This document shows positions 18,388-28,048 of a stretch of DNA of 64,000 nucleotides, in pieces. The notes under the pieces were generated by a model. That model saw only the letters and a program-made list of their open reading frames with translations, was not told the DNA's origin and made no database searches. Numbering within the stretch: position 1 is the first letter of the stretch; each line of letters starts with the position of its first letter. The position numbers and the translations under genes are program-made. Source of the DNA: Pandoraea fibrosis (GTDB lineage Bacteria > Pseudomonadota > Gammaproteobacteria > Burkholderiales > Burkholderiaceae); NCBI RefSeq assembly GCF_000807775.2, contig NZ_CP047385.1:4960001-5024000 (forward strand), given 5' to 3'.

Positions 18388-20091
18388 TTACTGATTCTGG
18401 CTGTCCAGCTTGGCTTTGAGCAGCGCACCGAGGTTCGTGGTGCCGCTCGCTGCCGAGCTATCCGACGACAGCTTGCTCATCGCTTCTTGCTGTTCAGCCG
18501 AATCCTTGGCCTTGATCGACAGGTTGATGTTGCGCGACTTGCGATCGATGTTGACGATCATGGCATTGACGGCTTCACCTTCCTTGAGCACGTTGCGGGC
18601 ATCTTCCACACGATCGTGCGAAATTTCCGATGCGCGCAGGTAGCCTTCGACGTCATCACCCAGCGACACGACAGCACCCTTCGGATCGACAGCCTTGATG
18701 GTGCCGTCAACGATCGAGCCCTTGTCGTGGATTGCCACGAAGGAGTTGAACGGATCGCCTTCCAGCTGCTTGATACCCAGCGAGATGCGTTCCTTCTCGA
18801 CGTCGATGCCCAGGACCACGGCTTCGACTTCGTCGCCCTTCTTGTACTTGCGCACGGCTTCTTCGCCAGCTTCGCTCCACGACAGGTCCGACAGGTGGAC
18901 CAGGCCGTCGATGCCGCCCGGCAGACCAATGAACACACCGAAGTCGGTGATCGACTTGATCGCGCCCTTGAGCTTGTCGCCCTTCTTGAAGTTGCGCGAG
19001 AAGTCATCCCACGGGTTCGGCTTGCATTGCTTCATGCCGAGGCTGATACGACGACGGTCTTCGTCGATCTCGAGCACCATGACTTCGACTTCGTCGCCCA
19101 GCTGGACAACCTTGGTCGGCGCAACGTTCTTGTTGGTCCAATCCATTTCCGACACGTGAACCAGGCCTTCGATGCCCGATTCCACTTCGACGAATGCGCC
19201 GTAGTCGGTGATGTTGGTGACCTTGCCGAACAGGCGGGTGCCTTGCGGGTAACGGCGAGCAATGCCTTCCCACGGATCTTCGCCGAGTTGCTTAACGCCC
19301 AGCGAGACGCGGCCCTTCTCTTGATCGAACTTGAGGATCTTGGCGGTGACTTCCTGGCCAACCGACAGCACTTCGCTCGGGTGACGCACGCGACGCCATG
19401 CGATGTCGGTGATGTGCAGCAGGCCATCGATACCGCCCAGGTCGACGAACGCACCGTAATCGGTGATGTTCTTGACCACGCCCTTGACGATCGCGCCTTC
19501 CTTGAGCGTTTCGAGCAGCTTGGCGCGCTCTTCACCTTGGGTGGCTTCGATCACGGCGCGACGCGACAGCACAACGTTGTTGCGCTTGCGGTCGAGCTTG
19601 ATAACCTTGAATTCGAGGGTCTTGCCTTCGTACGGGGTCGTGTCCTTGACCGGACGCGTGTCAACCAGCGAACCCGGCAGGAATGCGCGGATGCCATTGA
19701 CCATCACGGTCAGGCCGCCCTTGACCTTGCCGGTGATCGTACCGGTCACGAGTTCGCCCGACTCGAGGGCCTTCTCAAGTGCCAGCCACGAAGCCAGACG
19801 CTTGGCCTTGTCGCGCGACAGCACGGTGTCGCCGTAGCCGTTTTCCAGGGCGTCGATCGCCACGGAAACAAAGTCGCCGGCCTGAACTTCGACCTCGCCC
19901 TGATCATTCAGGAATTCTTCGATGGGGATGTACGCTTCGGACTTGAGTCCGGCGTTGACGACCACGAAGTTGTGGTCAACCCGCACGACTTCTGCGCTGA
20001 TGACTTCACCAGCACGCATGTCTTGGCGAGTGAGCGACTCTTCGAAAAGCGCCGCGAAAGATTCATTGGTCGAGGTTTGCAGGTCGGACAT
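18388..20091 (-). CDS. rpsA: 30S ribosomal protein S1
   Basis: A 567-residue S1 with six OB-fold S1 repeats. S1 binds mRNA and helps load structured or weak-SD messages on the 30S subunit. The repeat signature (for example [17 protein letters not shown] in repeat 3, and related T-D-Y-G-A-F-V-E-V and T-D-F-G-V-F-I-G-L copies) recurs through the second half. Length is close to E. coli S1 (557). It lies downstream of cmk with a 112-nt gap, as in most proteobacteria. Confidence 0.97.
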   Translation of the reverse strand: MSDLQTSTNESFAALFEESLTRQDMRAGEVISAEVVRVDHNFVVVNAGLKSEAYIPIEEFLNDQGEVEVQAGDFVSVAIDALENGYGDTVLSRDKAKRLASWLALEKALESGELVTGTITGKVKGGLTVMVNGIRAFLPGSLVDTRPVKDTTPYEGKTLEFKVIKLDRKRNNVVLSRRAVIEATQGEERAKLLETLKEGAIVKGVVKNITDYGAFVDLGGIDGLLHITDIAWRRVRHPSEVLSVGQEVTAKILKFDQEKGRVSLGVKQLGEDPWEGIARRYPQGTRLFGKVTNITDYGAFVEVESGIEGLVHVSEMDWTNKNVAPTKVVQLGDEVEVMVLEIDEDRRRISLGMKQCKPNPWDDFSRNFKKGDKLKGAIKSITDFGVFIGLPGGIDGLVHLSDLSWSEAGEEAVRKYKKGDEVEAVVLGIDVEKERISLGIKQLEGDPFNSFVAIHDKGSIVDGTIKAVDPKGAVVSLGDDVEGYLRASEISHDRVEDARNVLKEGEAVNAMIVNIDRKSRNINLSIKAKDSAEQQEAMSKLSSDSSAASGTTNLGALLKAKLDSQNQ

Positions 20092-20203
20092 AAATGTGGA
20101 TTACGCCGCTGACGTCCGTCTCCCGAGGGGGCTGACGACGACGAACAACGGTTGGGTTAAAGGTTAGACAAAGCCACGCCGGATGACTGCATGAAACATC
20201 CGG

Positions 20204-20899
20204 TCAGGCGCCTTGCGGGTACTGCACCTGCGCGAACCATTCGAGCACCTGAGCCACCGCCTGATCGACGTTGAGCCCCGATGTGTCGAGTACCCGCGCA
20301 CCCTCAGCCGGTCTTAGCGGCGCTTCGGCACGGGTACGATCCCGCGCATCACGCGCCTCGAGGTCCAGCATGAGACTGTCTATATTAGCAGAAAAACCTT
20401 TTTCTATCAATTGCTTATACCGCCTCTCGGCACGGGCCTGTGGCGAAGCCGTCAAAAACACCTTCAATTCGGCCTCCGGGAAGATCACCGTTCCCATGTC
20501 GCGGCCGTCCGCGACGAGGCCCGGTGCGGTCTTGAACCCGCGCTGGAGCGCCGTCAGCGCTTGCCGCACCGCTTTGTGCACGGCGATGCTCGAGGCCCGG
20601 TTGCCGATCGCCTCGGCCCGGATCGCGTCGGTCACGTCTTCGCCAGCCAGCCAGATACGCTCATCCCTGAATCGAACGTCGAGCGTTTCAGCAAGGACCG
20701 ACAGCGCCCCGACATCGTCCGGATCGATGCCATGACGAGCGCTCGCCAACGCCGTGAGTCGATAGAGCGCCCCACTGTCGAGATAGTGAAAGCCCAGCGC
20801 ATCAGCGACACGATGCGCCACCGTGCCCTTGCCGGACGCCGTCGGGCCATCCACCGTAATGACCGGAATCGAGTCGTCTACTACCGTCAAATCAGGCAT
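20204..20899 (-). CDS. cmk: Cytidylate kinase
   Basis: A 231-residue (d)CMP kinase. The P-loop G-P-T-A-S-G-K-G-T is at about residues 18-26, followed by L-D-S-G-A-L-Y-R and the D-G-R-D-M-G-T nucleotide-binding motif near 130. I chose the ATG at 20899 (GAAGG upstream), because the longer frame would run through the Fur-like box and the mntH start. In many beta-proteobacteria cmk directly follows aroA; here mntH interrupts them. Confidence 0.94.
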   Translation of the reverse strand: MPDLTVVDDSIPVITVDGPTASGKGTVAHRVADALGFHYLDSGALYRLTALASARHGIDPDDVGALSVLAETLDVRFRDERIWLAGEDVTDAIRAEAIGNRASSIAVHKAVRQALTALQRGFKTAPGLVADGRDMGTVIFPEAELKVFLTASPQARAERRYKQLIEKGFSANIDSLMLDLEARDARDRTRAEAPLRPAEGARVLDTSGLNVDQAVAQVLEWFAQVQYPQGA

Positions 20900-20952
20900 C
20901 CCTTCGTCTCTGTCTATCCAACACATTAAAAAATAAAACCCTTCATCCAAAT

Positions 20953-20971
20953 AATAATGATTATCATTTAG
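20953..20971. promoter_or_regulatory. Fur-box-like operator upstream of mntH
   Basis: The 19 nt AATAATGATTATCATTTAG match the classical Fur consensus at 15 of 19 positions, including the inner palindrome AATGAT-T-ATCATT (20956-20968). The site is 39 nt upstream of the mntH start and 54 nt from the cmk start, in an AT-rich island. Fur, or possibly Mur/MntR-type regulators, would repress mntH when metal is replete. Confidence 0.75.
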
Positions 20972-21009
20972 ATATGGACGCCACCGGCGCCGCCTGACGT
21001 GCAACTGCC

Positions 21010-22335
21010 ATGCAAAGCCGCGATTATCCCTTAGCCAGTCCCGAATGGGTCCCGCCACCCGACGCGCAAAACCCTACGCCGCGCCGAGCGCAGCGGTGGA
21101 TGGGGTTCGCAGGGGCGGGCACCCTCATCGCCGTGGGGTATATGGATCCGGGCAACTGGGCCACGGCAATCGCCGGGGGCGCCCGATACGGATACACGCT
21201 GCTGTGCGTTGTGCTGCTCTCGAGCGTGATGGCGTTGTTGTTGCAATGGTTGGCGGCGCGTGTCGGTCTGGTCACCGGACGCGATCTCGCGCAACTCTCA
21301 CGTAGCCAGTATAGCCGCCGGACTTCGCTGGCGTTATGGGCCCTGTGCGAGATTGCCATCATCGCCTGCGATCTTGCCGAAATCATCGGCAGTGCGGTCG
21401 CGCTGCAACTGCTGTTCGGCCTCTCTTTGCCAGTAGGCGTATTGCTTGCGGGCGCGCTCGCATTCGCCATGCTGGGGCTTCAAGGTTTCGGACAACGACG
21501 GCTTGAAGGCGCCGTTGCGGCATTGATTCTGCTCACTGCGGGCTGCTTCGCCGCACAACTGGCGCTGGCCAACCCGGACTGGGGGGCCGCTGCCGCGGGC
21601 CTGCGCCCGCGCAGTGACATCGTGGCGCAAGCGGGCATGCTCTGGCTGGCGACCGGCATTCTCGGCGCGACGGTGATGCCTCACAACCTGTATCTGCACT
21701 CGGCCCTGCTGCGCATGCGCGGCGAGGCGATGCCCGAGCGCACCCCCGTCACGTTGCGACGCGCACTGCGCACCACGCAATGGGACACCACACTGTCGCT
21801 CGGCTTCGCCTTCCTGATCAATGCGGCGCTCCTGATTCTCGCGGCCGCGGTGTTCCATGCGAGCGGAAACACCTCGGTGGAATCGCTGGGCGACGCCCAC
21901 AAGTTGCTCGCGCCGCTGCTGGGCAACCAATGGGCCGGCGTGATGTTTGCCGTCGCACTCCTGGCTTGCGGCCTGAATTCGACAGTCACCGCCACGCTCG
22001 CGGGACAGGTCACGATGGAGGGATTCCTCAATTTGAGGATGAAGCCCTGGCAACGTGCGCTTGTCACACGCGCGCTGGCGCTCATCCCCGCACTACTGAT
22101 CGTCGGACATGGCGGCGAAGCCCAAACAACCAACCTTCTGATCCTCAGTCAGGTTGTGTTGAGCCTGCAATTGCCGTTCGCAGTGATCCCCCTGGTGCGG
22201 TTCGCCGGCGATGCAAAGCTGATGGGTGAATGGCGCGTGCGCGGCGCGTTACTGGCAGTCGCCTGGCTCATCGCGGGGACCATTGTCACGCTGAACGGCA
22301 TTCTGCTTTGGCAGACATTGACCGGACAGGGTTAA
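21010..22335 (+). CDS. mntH: Nramp-family divalent metal (Mn2+/Fe2+) transporter
   Basis: A 441-residue Nramp proton-coupled importer. The metal-binding D-P-G-N motif is at residues 46-49 and the second metal-site motif M-P-H at 223-225. About eleven hydrophobic helices are evident. An N-terminal cytoplasmic extension of about 30 residues precedes the first helix, so an internal Met at about 31 is an alternative start; neither has a strong ribosome binding site. The Fur-like box upstream suggests iron- or manganese-dependent repression. It stands on the opposite strand between aroA and cmk. Confidence 0.93.
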   Translation: MQSRDYPLASPEWVPPPDAQNPTPRRAQRWMGFAGAGTLIAVGYMDPGNWATAIAGGARYGYTLLCVVLLSSVMALLLQWLAARVGLVTGRDLAQLSRSQYSRRTSLALWALCEIAIIACDLAEIIGSAVALQLLFGLSLPVGVLLAGALAFAMLGLQGFGQRRLEGAVAALILLTAGCFAAQLALANPDWGAAAAGLRPRSDIVAQAGMLWLATGILGATVMPHNLYLHSALLRMRGEAMPERTPVTLRRALRTTQWDTTLSLGFAFLINAALLILAAAVFHASGNTSVESLGDAHKLLAPLLGNQWAGVMFAVALLACGLNSTVTATLAGQVTMEGFLNLRMKPWQRALVTRALALIPALLIVGHGGEAQTTNLLILSQVVLSLQLPFAVIPLVRFAGDAKLMGEWRVRGALLAVAWLIAGTIVTLNGILLWQTLTGQG

Positions 22336-22481
22336 CGGTCTGGGTGCAGCGCCAATGCCTGCTCATCAAGCGCACAGCGAATCGCAGAACGGGGGCGTCT
22401 GCAAGCGCAAGTCCACGGGCGAAATCGAAAGGACCGACATGCCGGCTACGACAGCGGCACGTCAGCCCCGAACTCGCAAAT

Positions 22482-22526
22482 GGACCACGAGGACTACAAG
22501 GACTACAAGGACTACAAGGACTACGA
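22482..22526. repeat. 9-bp tandem repeat, five units, at the aroA 3' end
   Basis: Units are ggaccacga, ggactacaa (three exact copies in a row, 22491-22517) and ggactacga. The aroA stop codon (22521-22523) lies inside the last unit, so the array forms the immediate 3' flank of aroA and faces the end of mntH. The unit length is 9, as in other small repeats in this window. Confidence 0.9.
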
Positions 22527-23843
22527 CGCGACGCGCGCGAACTCGGCGAAGTACGTCGGGAACGTCTTCGCAACACACTTCGGATCGTTGATCGTCACCG
22601 GCACGCCCCCCAGACTGACGAGCGAAAAACACATCGCCATACGATGATCGTCGTAGGTGTCGATCGCCGCATTCGGCGTGAGCGACGCCGGCGGCGTGAC
22701 TCGCAGATAGTCCGCGCCCTCTTCCACCGTCGCACCGACCTTGCGCAATTCGATGGCCATGGCGGCCAGACGATCCGTCTCCTTCACACGCCAACTCGCC
22801 ACATTGCGCAGCGTTGTGGTGCCATCGGCGAAGAGCGCGGCGACGGCAATCGTCATCGCGGCGTCGGGAATGTGATTGAAGTCCATGTCGACCGCCCGCA
22901 GCTTGCCGCTCGGCGTATCGATACCGTGCACTTCGATGGCATCGTCGTGCAGGGTGACGCGCGCGCCCATTGCCGCAAGCGCATCGACAAATCGCACATC
23001 GCCCTGAATACTGTCGCGGCCAACGCCCTCGACACGCATCGGGCCACCACCGATCGCGCCGGCAGCGAGGAAATAGGACGCCGACGACGCGTCGCCCTCG
23101 ACCCGGATTTCGCCCGGGCTCCGATACTTCGCCCCCTTCGCATCTGCCGCCGGCAGAGTGAAGCGCGACCAGCCGTCCTGCTGCACGTCGATGCCAAAAC
23201 GCCTGAGCAGCCGCAACGTGATGTCGATATACGGCTTGGAAATCAACTCGCCCTCGACCTCGACGACAATCTCACCGGTCGCCGAAGGCAGCAACGGCAA
23301 TGTGAGCAACAATGCCGTCAGGAACTGACTCGACACGTCTCCCCGCACGCGAATTGGCGTCGCGGGTGCCGCCACGTCGGCTGGCTTGATGTGCAACGGG
23401 GGATAACCGGCGTTGCCGAGATAGTCGATCTGCGCGCCAAGTTGACGCAACCCGTCGACCAGATCGCCGATCGGGCGCTCGTGCATACGCGCCACGCCCG
23501 AGACTTCATAGTCACCGTGGCTCAGTGACAATGCCGCGGTCAACGGACGAATCGCCGTACCGGCATTGCCCATGAACAGCTTGGCCACCTTCACCGGAAA
23601 CACACCACCACACCCCTCGACGATGAAATCGCGCGAGTCGCCGACTTGCGTGCATTTGACGCCAAGCGTCGCCAATGCATCGAGCATGACCTGCGTATCG
23701 TCCGAAGCCAGCAGATCGCGCACGCGAGTCGTGCCGTGCGACAGCGCTGCGAGTAGCAGTACGCGGTTCGAGATACTTTTCGAGCCGGGCAAGCGCAGCG
23801 TGCCTTCGGCGTGGCCGTAGGGGCCGAGATCGAGCGTTTCCAT
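22521..23843 (-). CDS. aroA: 3-phosphoshikimate 1-carboxyvinyltransferase (EPSP synthase)
   Basis: A 440-residue EPSP synthase, step six of the shikimate pathway. Substrate-binding [10 protein letters not shown] is near residues 18-27, the signature [13 protein letters not shown] is near 90-102, and R-V-K-E-T-D-R-L is near 345. The SKSISNR and GNAGTA.RP patterns are those of class I (glyphosate-sensitive) enzymes. It starts 3 nt after the tyrA stop region, with its AGGA ribosome binding site inside the end of tyrA, so the two are co-translated. Its stop codon is within a 9-bp tandem repeat. Confidence 0.95.
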   Translation of the reverse strand: METLDLGPYGHAEGTLRLPGSKSISNRVLLLAALSHGTTRVRDLLASDDTQVMLDALATLGVKCTQVGDSRDFIVEGCGGVFPVKVAKLFMGNAGTAIRPLTAALSLSHGDYEVSGVARMHERPIGDLVDGLRQLGAQIDYLGNAGYPPLHIKPADVAAPATPIRVRGDVSSQFLTALLLTLPLLPSATGEIVVEVEGELISKPYIDITLRLLRRFGIDVQQDGWSRFTLPAADAKGAKYRSPGEIRVEGDASSASYFLAAGAIGGGPMRVEGVGRDSIQGDVRFVDALAAMGARVTLHDDAIEVHGIDTPSGKLRAVDMDFNHIPDAAMTIAVAALFADGTTTLRNVASWRVKETDRLAAMAIELRKVGATVEEGADYLRVTPPASLTPNAAIDTYDDHRMAMCFSLVSLGGVPVTINDPKCVAKTFPTYFAEFARVAS

Positions 23844-23846
23844 GAC

Positions 23847-24719
23847 TTACTTTTCCTGTTGCTTGGCCCAGTCCGTTCGCGCCTGACTGGTGCGCGCGAA
23901 CACGGCCTCGAGGCCGGCACCATCGCCAGCATCGATCAATTCACGCAGCGTACCGAGCGTGGCGAGATAGCCATCGAGTTCGGCAAGCAACGCCTCGCGA
24001 TTGGCCACACAGATATCGCGCCACATTTCCGGATTCGATGCGGCGATACGTGTGAAGTCGCGAAAACCGCCCCCAGCGAAACCGAATTTCAATGCGGCGT
24101 CGGGGGCTTCGAGAATCTGCGCAATGAGCGCATACGACAGCACGTGTGGCAAGTGACTCACCGAGGCGAAAACTCGGTCGTGTTGCGTCTCGGACATTTC
24201 TGAGACACGCGCGCCGGTCGCTTCCCACATCGCGCGCACGAGAGCGACATCTTCGCTGCGATTGGCCGGCTGCGGACAAAGCACGACGCGCCGGTCGCGA
24301 TACAGATCGACCTTCGCGGCGTCGACACCCGACAACTCCGCCCCGGCAATCGGATGCCCCGGCACGAAGCGCCAGGCCTCGTCGCCCAAGGCTGCCTTCG
24401 CGGCCGTCACGGCATCCGTCTTCGTGCTGCCGGCGTCGGTCACGATCGTATGACCGACAAGATGCGGACGGATCGCCGCGAACAAGGCCGGCGTCTGCGC
24501 CACCGGCGCCGCGAGCACCACCACGTCAGCACCTGCCACAGCATCGGCCATCGACACGGCGGCGCGATCGATCACGCCAAGCTCACAGGCTCTGGCGAGC
24601 GACGCTTCGCTACGTCCGACACCGACGACTTCCTTCACCGTCCCTGCGGCTTTGAGCGCACGCGCCAGCGAACCGCCAATCAGTCCCACGCCGCAGATGA
24701 CGAGTTTATTCAGACTCAT
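23847..24719 (-). CDS. tyrA: Prephenate dehydrogenase
   Basis: A 290-residue NAD-dependent dehydrogenase that converts prephenate to 4-hydroxyphenylpyruvate for tyrosine synthesis. The N-terminal G-V-G-L-I-G-G-S-L-A is the dinucleotide-binding motif (residues 10-19), and G-H-P-I-A-G-A-E is the prephenate-site motif near 130. There is no fused chorismate mutase or ACT domain; the mutase activity is carried by PheA next door. It lies 18 nt from pheA in the serC-pheA-tyrA-aroA run. Confidence 0.94.
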   Translation of the reverse strand: MSLNKLVICGVGLIGGSLARALKAAGTVKEVVGVGRSEASLARACELGVIDRAAVSMADAVAGADVVVLAAPVAQTPALFAAIRPHLVGHTIVTDAGSTKTDAVTAAKAALGDEAWRFVPGHPIAGAELSGVDAAKVDLYRDRRVVLCPQPANRSEDVALVRAMWEATGARVSEMSETQHDRVFASVSHLPHVLSYALIAQILEAPDAALKFGFAGGGFRDFTRIAASNPEMWRDICVANREALLAELDGYLATLGTLRELIDAGDGAGLEAVFARTSQARTDWAKQQEK

Positions 24720-24737
24720 GATGAATCCCGCCGCTCG

Positions 24738-25820
24738 TCACGCGGAGCGCGGGTAGGACCCGAGCACTTTGCAGTAGGCCGCATTCTGACGCAGCACGTC
24801 GAGCGCTTTGGCGACGTTCGGATCGTCGCGATGCCCTTCGAAGTCGACGTAGAAGTAGTACTCCCACGCACCGCTCTTGGCCGGGCGCGATTCGAAGCGC
24901 GTCATCGACACCCCGTTGTTCGCGAGCGGCTCCAGCAACGCGACCACCGCGCCAGCGCGATTCGGGACAGACAAAATCAGCGAGGTCTGATCGTGACCGC
25001 TAGGCGCCGGGTCCTGCGTGCCGACCACAACGAAACGCGTGCGGTTATGCGGATCGTCCTGGACATGGGAAAACGCGATTTGCAGCCCGTACTGGGTCGC
25101 TGCCGAGTCGCCCGCGATGGCGGCAACCGCCGGATCGGCCGACGCCATGCGCGCCGCTTCGGCATTGCTCGATACCGCCTGACGCTCCAGTTGCGGAAAA
25201 TGCGCCGTCAACCAGTGCTGACACTGCGCAAGCGACTGCGCATGCGAACAGATGCGTGTCACGCCGTCGAGCGTGCCCGACTGCGACATCAGATTATGGT
25301 GAATCGGCAGGGCGACTTCACCGCCGATCGTCAGCGGACTCTGCAACAGCAGGTCCAGCGTGCGGGAGACGACGCCCTCGGTCGAGTTCTCGACCGGCAC
25401 GACCCCGAAGTCCGCACTCCCGGCCTCGACGGCACGAAACACCTCGTCGAGCGACGGGCACGGCAAACCCTTCACACTCTGTCCGAAGTAGGCGAAGGCT
25501 GCCTGTTCGCTGTAGGTTCCCGCCGGGCCAAGATAGGCAACGGTCATGACCTTCTCGAGCGCACGGCTGGCGGACATGATCTCGCGCCAGATCGACGCCA
25601 GATTGTCGCCATACAGTGGGCCGTCGTTGGCTTGTTGCAGTCGGGAAATAACCTGCAATTCGCGCTCGGGCCGGAACACCGGCGCACCGAAACGCTTCTT
25701 GACCTCGCCCACTTCCAGGGCGACGGCCGCACGTTGATTGAGCAGCTTCAAAAGCTGCGCGTCGATAGCATCGATTTTCTCGCGCAAGGGGCGCAACGAT
25801 GCGTTCAGATCATCATCCAT
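24738..25820 (-). CDS. pheA: Chorismate mutase/prephenate dehydratase
   Basis: A 360-residue bifunctional P-protein. Residues 1-90 are an AroQ-type chorismate mutase (L-R-E-K-I-D-A-I-D near the start). Residues about 95-270 are the prephenate dehydratase (Y-L-G-P-A-G-T-Y-S-E, then N-R-T-R-F). About 280-358 is an ACT domain with F-E-S-R-P, where phenylalanine normally binds for feedback control. The start at 25820 matches the family N terminus; an in-frame start at 25850 would add ten residues. Confidence 0.95.
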   Translation of the reverse strand: MDDDLNASLRPLREKIDAIDAQLLKLLNQRAAVALEVGEVKKRFGAPVFRPERELQVISRLQQANDGPLYGDNLASIWREIMSASRALEKVMTVAYLGPAGTYSEQAAFAYFGQSVKGLPCPSLDEVFRAVEAGSADFGVVPVENSTEGVVSRTLDLLLQSPLTIGGEVALPIHHNLMSQSGTLDGVTRICSHAQSLAQCQHWLTAHFPQLERQAVSSNAEAARMASADPAVAAIAGDSAATQYGLQIAFSHVQDDPHNRTRFVVVGTQDPAPSGHDQTSLILSVPNRAGAVVALLEPLANNGVSMTRFESRPAKSGAWEYYFYVDFEGHRDDPNVAKALDVLRQNAAYCKVLGSYPRSA

Positions 25821-25922
25821 GGAGCGTATTGTCTTCTTACGATGGGACATGGTCAGGCAGCTCGCGGCGCGTTGCCCCGAAGGACATCGAAAAACTTCTG
25901 TCGCGCCGGCCGTTTGCCCTCG

Positions 25923-27035
25923 TCAGCCGTGGCTGCGCTCGAATTCGCGCAGATAGTCGACCAGCGCTTCAACACCGGCTAGCGGCATCGCGTTATAGAT
26001 CGAGGCACGCATACCCCCCACGGACTTGTGGCCCTTGAGTTGCAGCAGGCCGCGCTCGCGAGCACCGGCCAGGAAGGTCTCGTTCAATGCATCGTCGTGC
26101 AGGAAAAACGGCACGTTCATACGTGAGCGGCAGTCCTTCTCTACCGAAGTCCGGTAAAAATCGCTGCCATCCAGATAGCCGTACAGCAGCTCGGCCTTCG
26201 CTTTGTTCTGCGCGTCCATGGCAGCCAAACCGCCCTGACGCTTGAGCCACTGGAACACGAGACCTGCGATGTAAATCGCGTAAGTCGGCGGCGTGTTGAA
26301 CATCGAGTCGTTCTCGGCCACGATCTTCCAGTCGAATGCGCTGGGCGTGACAGGCAACGAACGACCGAGCAAATCATCGCGCACGATAACGAGCGTCAGG
26401 CCCGAAGGGCCGATATTCTTCTGCGCACCGCCGTACATCACGCCAAACTTCGACACGTCCATCGGACGCGAAAGAATGTGCGACGAGACGTCGGCCACGA
26501 GCGGCGCGTTCGGCAATCCGGCCGCTGCCAGATCCGGCGTCCAGAAATATTCGACGCCGTGAATCGTCTCGTTCGTGCAGATGTGGACGTATGCCGGGTC
26601 CTTCGACAACTGCCATTCGTCCATCTTCGGCAGTCGCGTGAACTTGTCCGCCTCGGTACTCGCCGCGATGTTGACGTCACAATACTTGCGCGCCTCCTTC
26701 TGCGATTTGACCGACCACGAGCCGGTCACGACGTAGTCCGCCGTCCGTCGCTCTGCGGCGCGCTCACCGCCCAGCAAGTTCATCGGGATGATGGCGTTTT
26801 CCGCCAGCGCCCCGCCTTGCATGAACAAGATCCGGTAGTTCTCGGGCACCGCCAGCAACTCGCGCAGATCCGCCTGCGCCTGCGCCAGAATGCTCATGAA
26901 CTCGCGTCCGCGATGGCTCATCTCCATCACGCCCATGCCGGCCCCATGCCAATCAAGCATTTCCTCGGCCGCCTGCGTGAGCACTTCAGCAGGCAGCGCC
27001 GCCGGACCGGCGGAAAAATTGAAAGCGCGCGTCAT
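25923..27035 (-). CDS. serC: Phosphoserine aminotransferase
   Basis: A 370-residue PLP aminotransferase for serine synthesis (and pyridoxal phosphate synthesis in many bacteria). It starts [15 protein letters not shown], as SerC does, and Lys 206 in G-G-A-Q-K-N-I-G-P binds PLP. The ATG at 27035 was chosen because the upstream in-frame stretch has no homology. It leads the serC-pheA-tyrA-aroA run, with a 102-nt gap before pheA. Confidence 0.96.
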   Translation of the reverse strand: MTRAFNFSAGPAALPAEVLTQAAEEMLDWHGAGMGVMEMSHRGREFMSILAQAQADLRELLAVPENYRILFMQGGALAENAIIPMNLLGGERAAERRTADYVVTGSWSVKSQKEARKYCDVNIAASTEADKFTRLPKMDEWQLSKDPAYVHICTNETIHGVEYFWTPDLAAAGLPNAPLVADVSSHILSRPMDVSKFGVMYGGAQKNIGPSGLTLVIVRDDLLGRSLPVTPSAFDWKIVAENDSMFNTPPTYAIYIAGLVFQWLKRQGGLAAMDAQNKAKAELLYGYLDGSDFYRTSVEKDCRSRMNVPFFLHDDALNETFLAGARERGLLQLKGHKSVGGMRASIYNAMPLAGVEALVDYLREFERSHG

Positions 27036-27253
27036 TATCGTTTTGCAGCAGTAAAAGTGAAACGCAAGCCGGCGGAGACTGTCCCGTGCGGCTTGCGTTT
27101 CACATCTGGCGTTCATTCGGTGGCGCGACAGCGGCAGAGGTCAACTATACCGCCAGATGACCGCCGCGTGCGGGTGTGCCCCGCAATTCCGGTGCAGGAC
27201 GACGGTATTCCGGAATGTTCCGAGCAGGACCTGCCGATTTGGCCCACCAATGC

Positions 27254-27292
27254 AAAATGGCCGTTTGCGATCACTCGCAAACGGCCATTATC
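27254..27292 (-). terminator. Terminator after the DUF2059 gene
   Basis: A perfect 15-bp stem (27256-27270 with 27275-27289) has a 4-nt loop. On the minus strand it is followed by TTTTGC. It lies between the DUF2059 gene and serC, so serC must have its own promoter. Confidence 0.85.
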
Positions 27293-27319
27293 GGTCAATC
27301 CCGAAGGATCAGCCGAAAT

Positions 27320-27907
27320 TTACTTCTTAGCCGGTGCCTTCGGTGCCGACTTGGCAGCGGCGGCAATCTCGGCGTCAGCCTGCTTTCTCGACGCTTCCGT
27401 CGATTGCGGGCCGTACTTTTGCATCAGGCTGCCAACCACTTCCTGGCCGACCTGATCTTGCACCTTGATGTACTTCTGGCCAACCGGGCTCTTGTAAAAC
27501 GCCGTCAACCCCTTGATTTCTTCGGTCGAGTAGTACTTGCCGTAGGCGTTGTACTGCGCCTGCACCGCGTCGTTCTTAAACGCGTCGGTGGTGAAAACCT
27601 TACCAGCGCTTTCCACCAGCTTCGGCACGGCGTTCTGCTGCAGAACCGGCACGATGGCCTGCTTCTGCGCGTCGCTCAACGTCTTGTTCGTTTCGAGTTG
27701 CTCCTGCAGCACGCCAATCGACACTTGACGAGCTTGCTGCTGAGCGCCATCGCCAATGGCGGCAACGAGCTTGTTCGAATCGATGGCGTCGAGCAGATCC
27801 TTGATGGCTGCCTTCTTGTCGGCGTCGAGCGGGGCGCTCTGCTGGGCCATTGCCATTGCCGGGGCTGCGAGCAGCAGCCACATCCACTTCTTGACGTTGC
27901 GTTGCAT
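27320..27907 (-). CDS. DUF2059 family secreted protein
   Basis: A 195-residue protein with a signal peptide (about 1-22, cleavage near AMA-QQS) and a mostly helical mature part. The C-terminal half (about residues 110-165), with A-Y-G-K-Y-Y-S-T-E-E-I-K-G-L-T-A-F-Y-K-S-P-V-G, is the DUF2059 motif. Function is unknown; the family is widespread in proteobacteria and located in the periplasm. The start at 27907 has GGAGTG upstream. It sits between gyrA and serC on the same strand and ends at a strong terminator. Confidence 0.85.
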   Translation of the reverse strand: MQRNVKKWMWLLLAAPAMAMAQQSAPLDADKKAAIKDLLDAIDSNKLVAAIGDGAQQQARQVSIGVLQEQLETNKTLSDAQKQAIVPVLQQNAVPKLVESAGKVFTTDAFKNDAVQAQYNAYGKYYSTEEIKGLTAFYKSPVGQKYIKVQDQVGQEVVGSLMQKYGPQSTEASRKQADAEIAAAAKSAPKAPAKK

Positions 27908-28048
27908 AGTAATAGTCACTCCAAAGTTCGTCGGCTGTCGACGACGATAAATAGATGCATCCTCGCCTGGGCACTTCACTGCATCGGGCCAGATTCTACT
28001 GACTTTTCGGGGCAATGTACCCGTAGATTACATCGAGTTACGCCAGTA

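Noticed and set aside
18004..20112. 702-codon plus-strand frame
   Set aside because: It is antisense to rpsA, which has six S1 repeats. The protein shows no family feature.
22491..22526. GACTACAAG repeats reminiscent of a FLAG-tag coding stretch
   Set aside because: The stretch lies at the end of aroA and in non-coding DNA, reads as a 9-bp tandem repeat, and similar-length repeats occur elsewhere. No sign of engineering or cloning sites.
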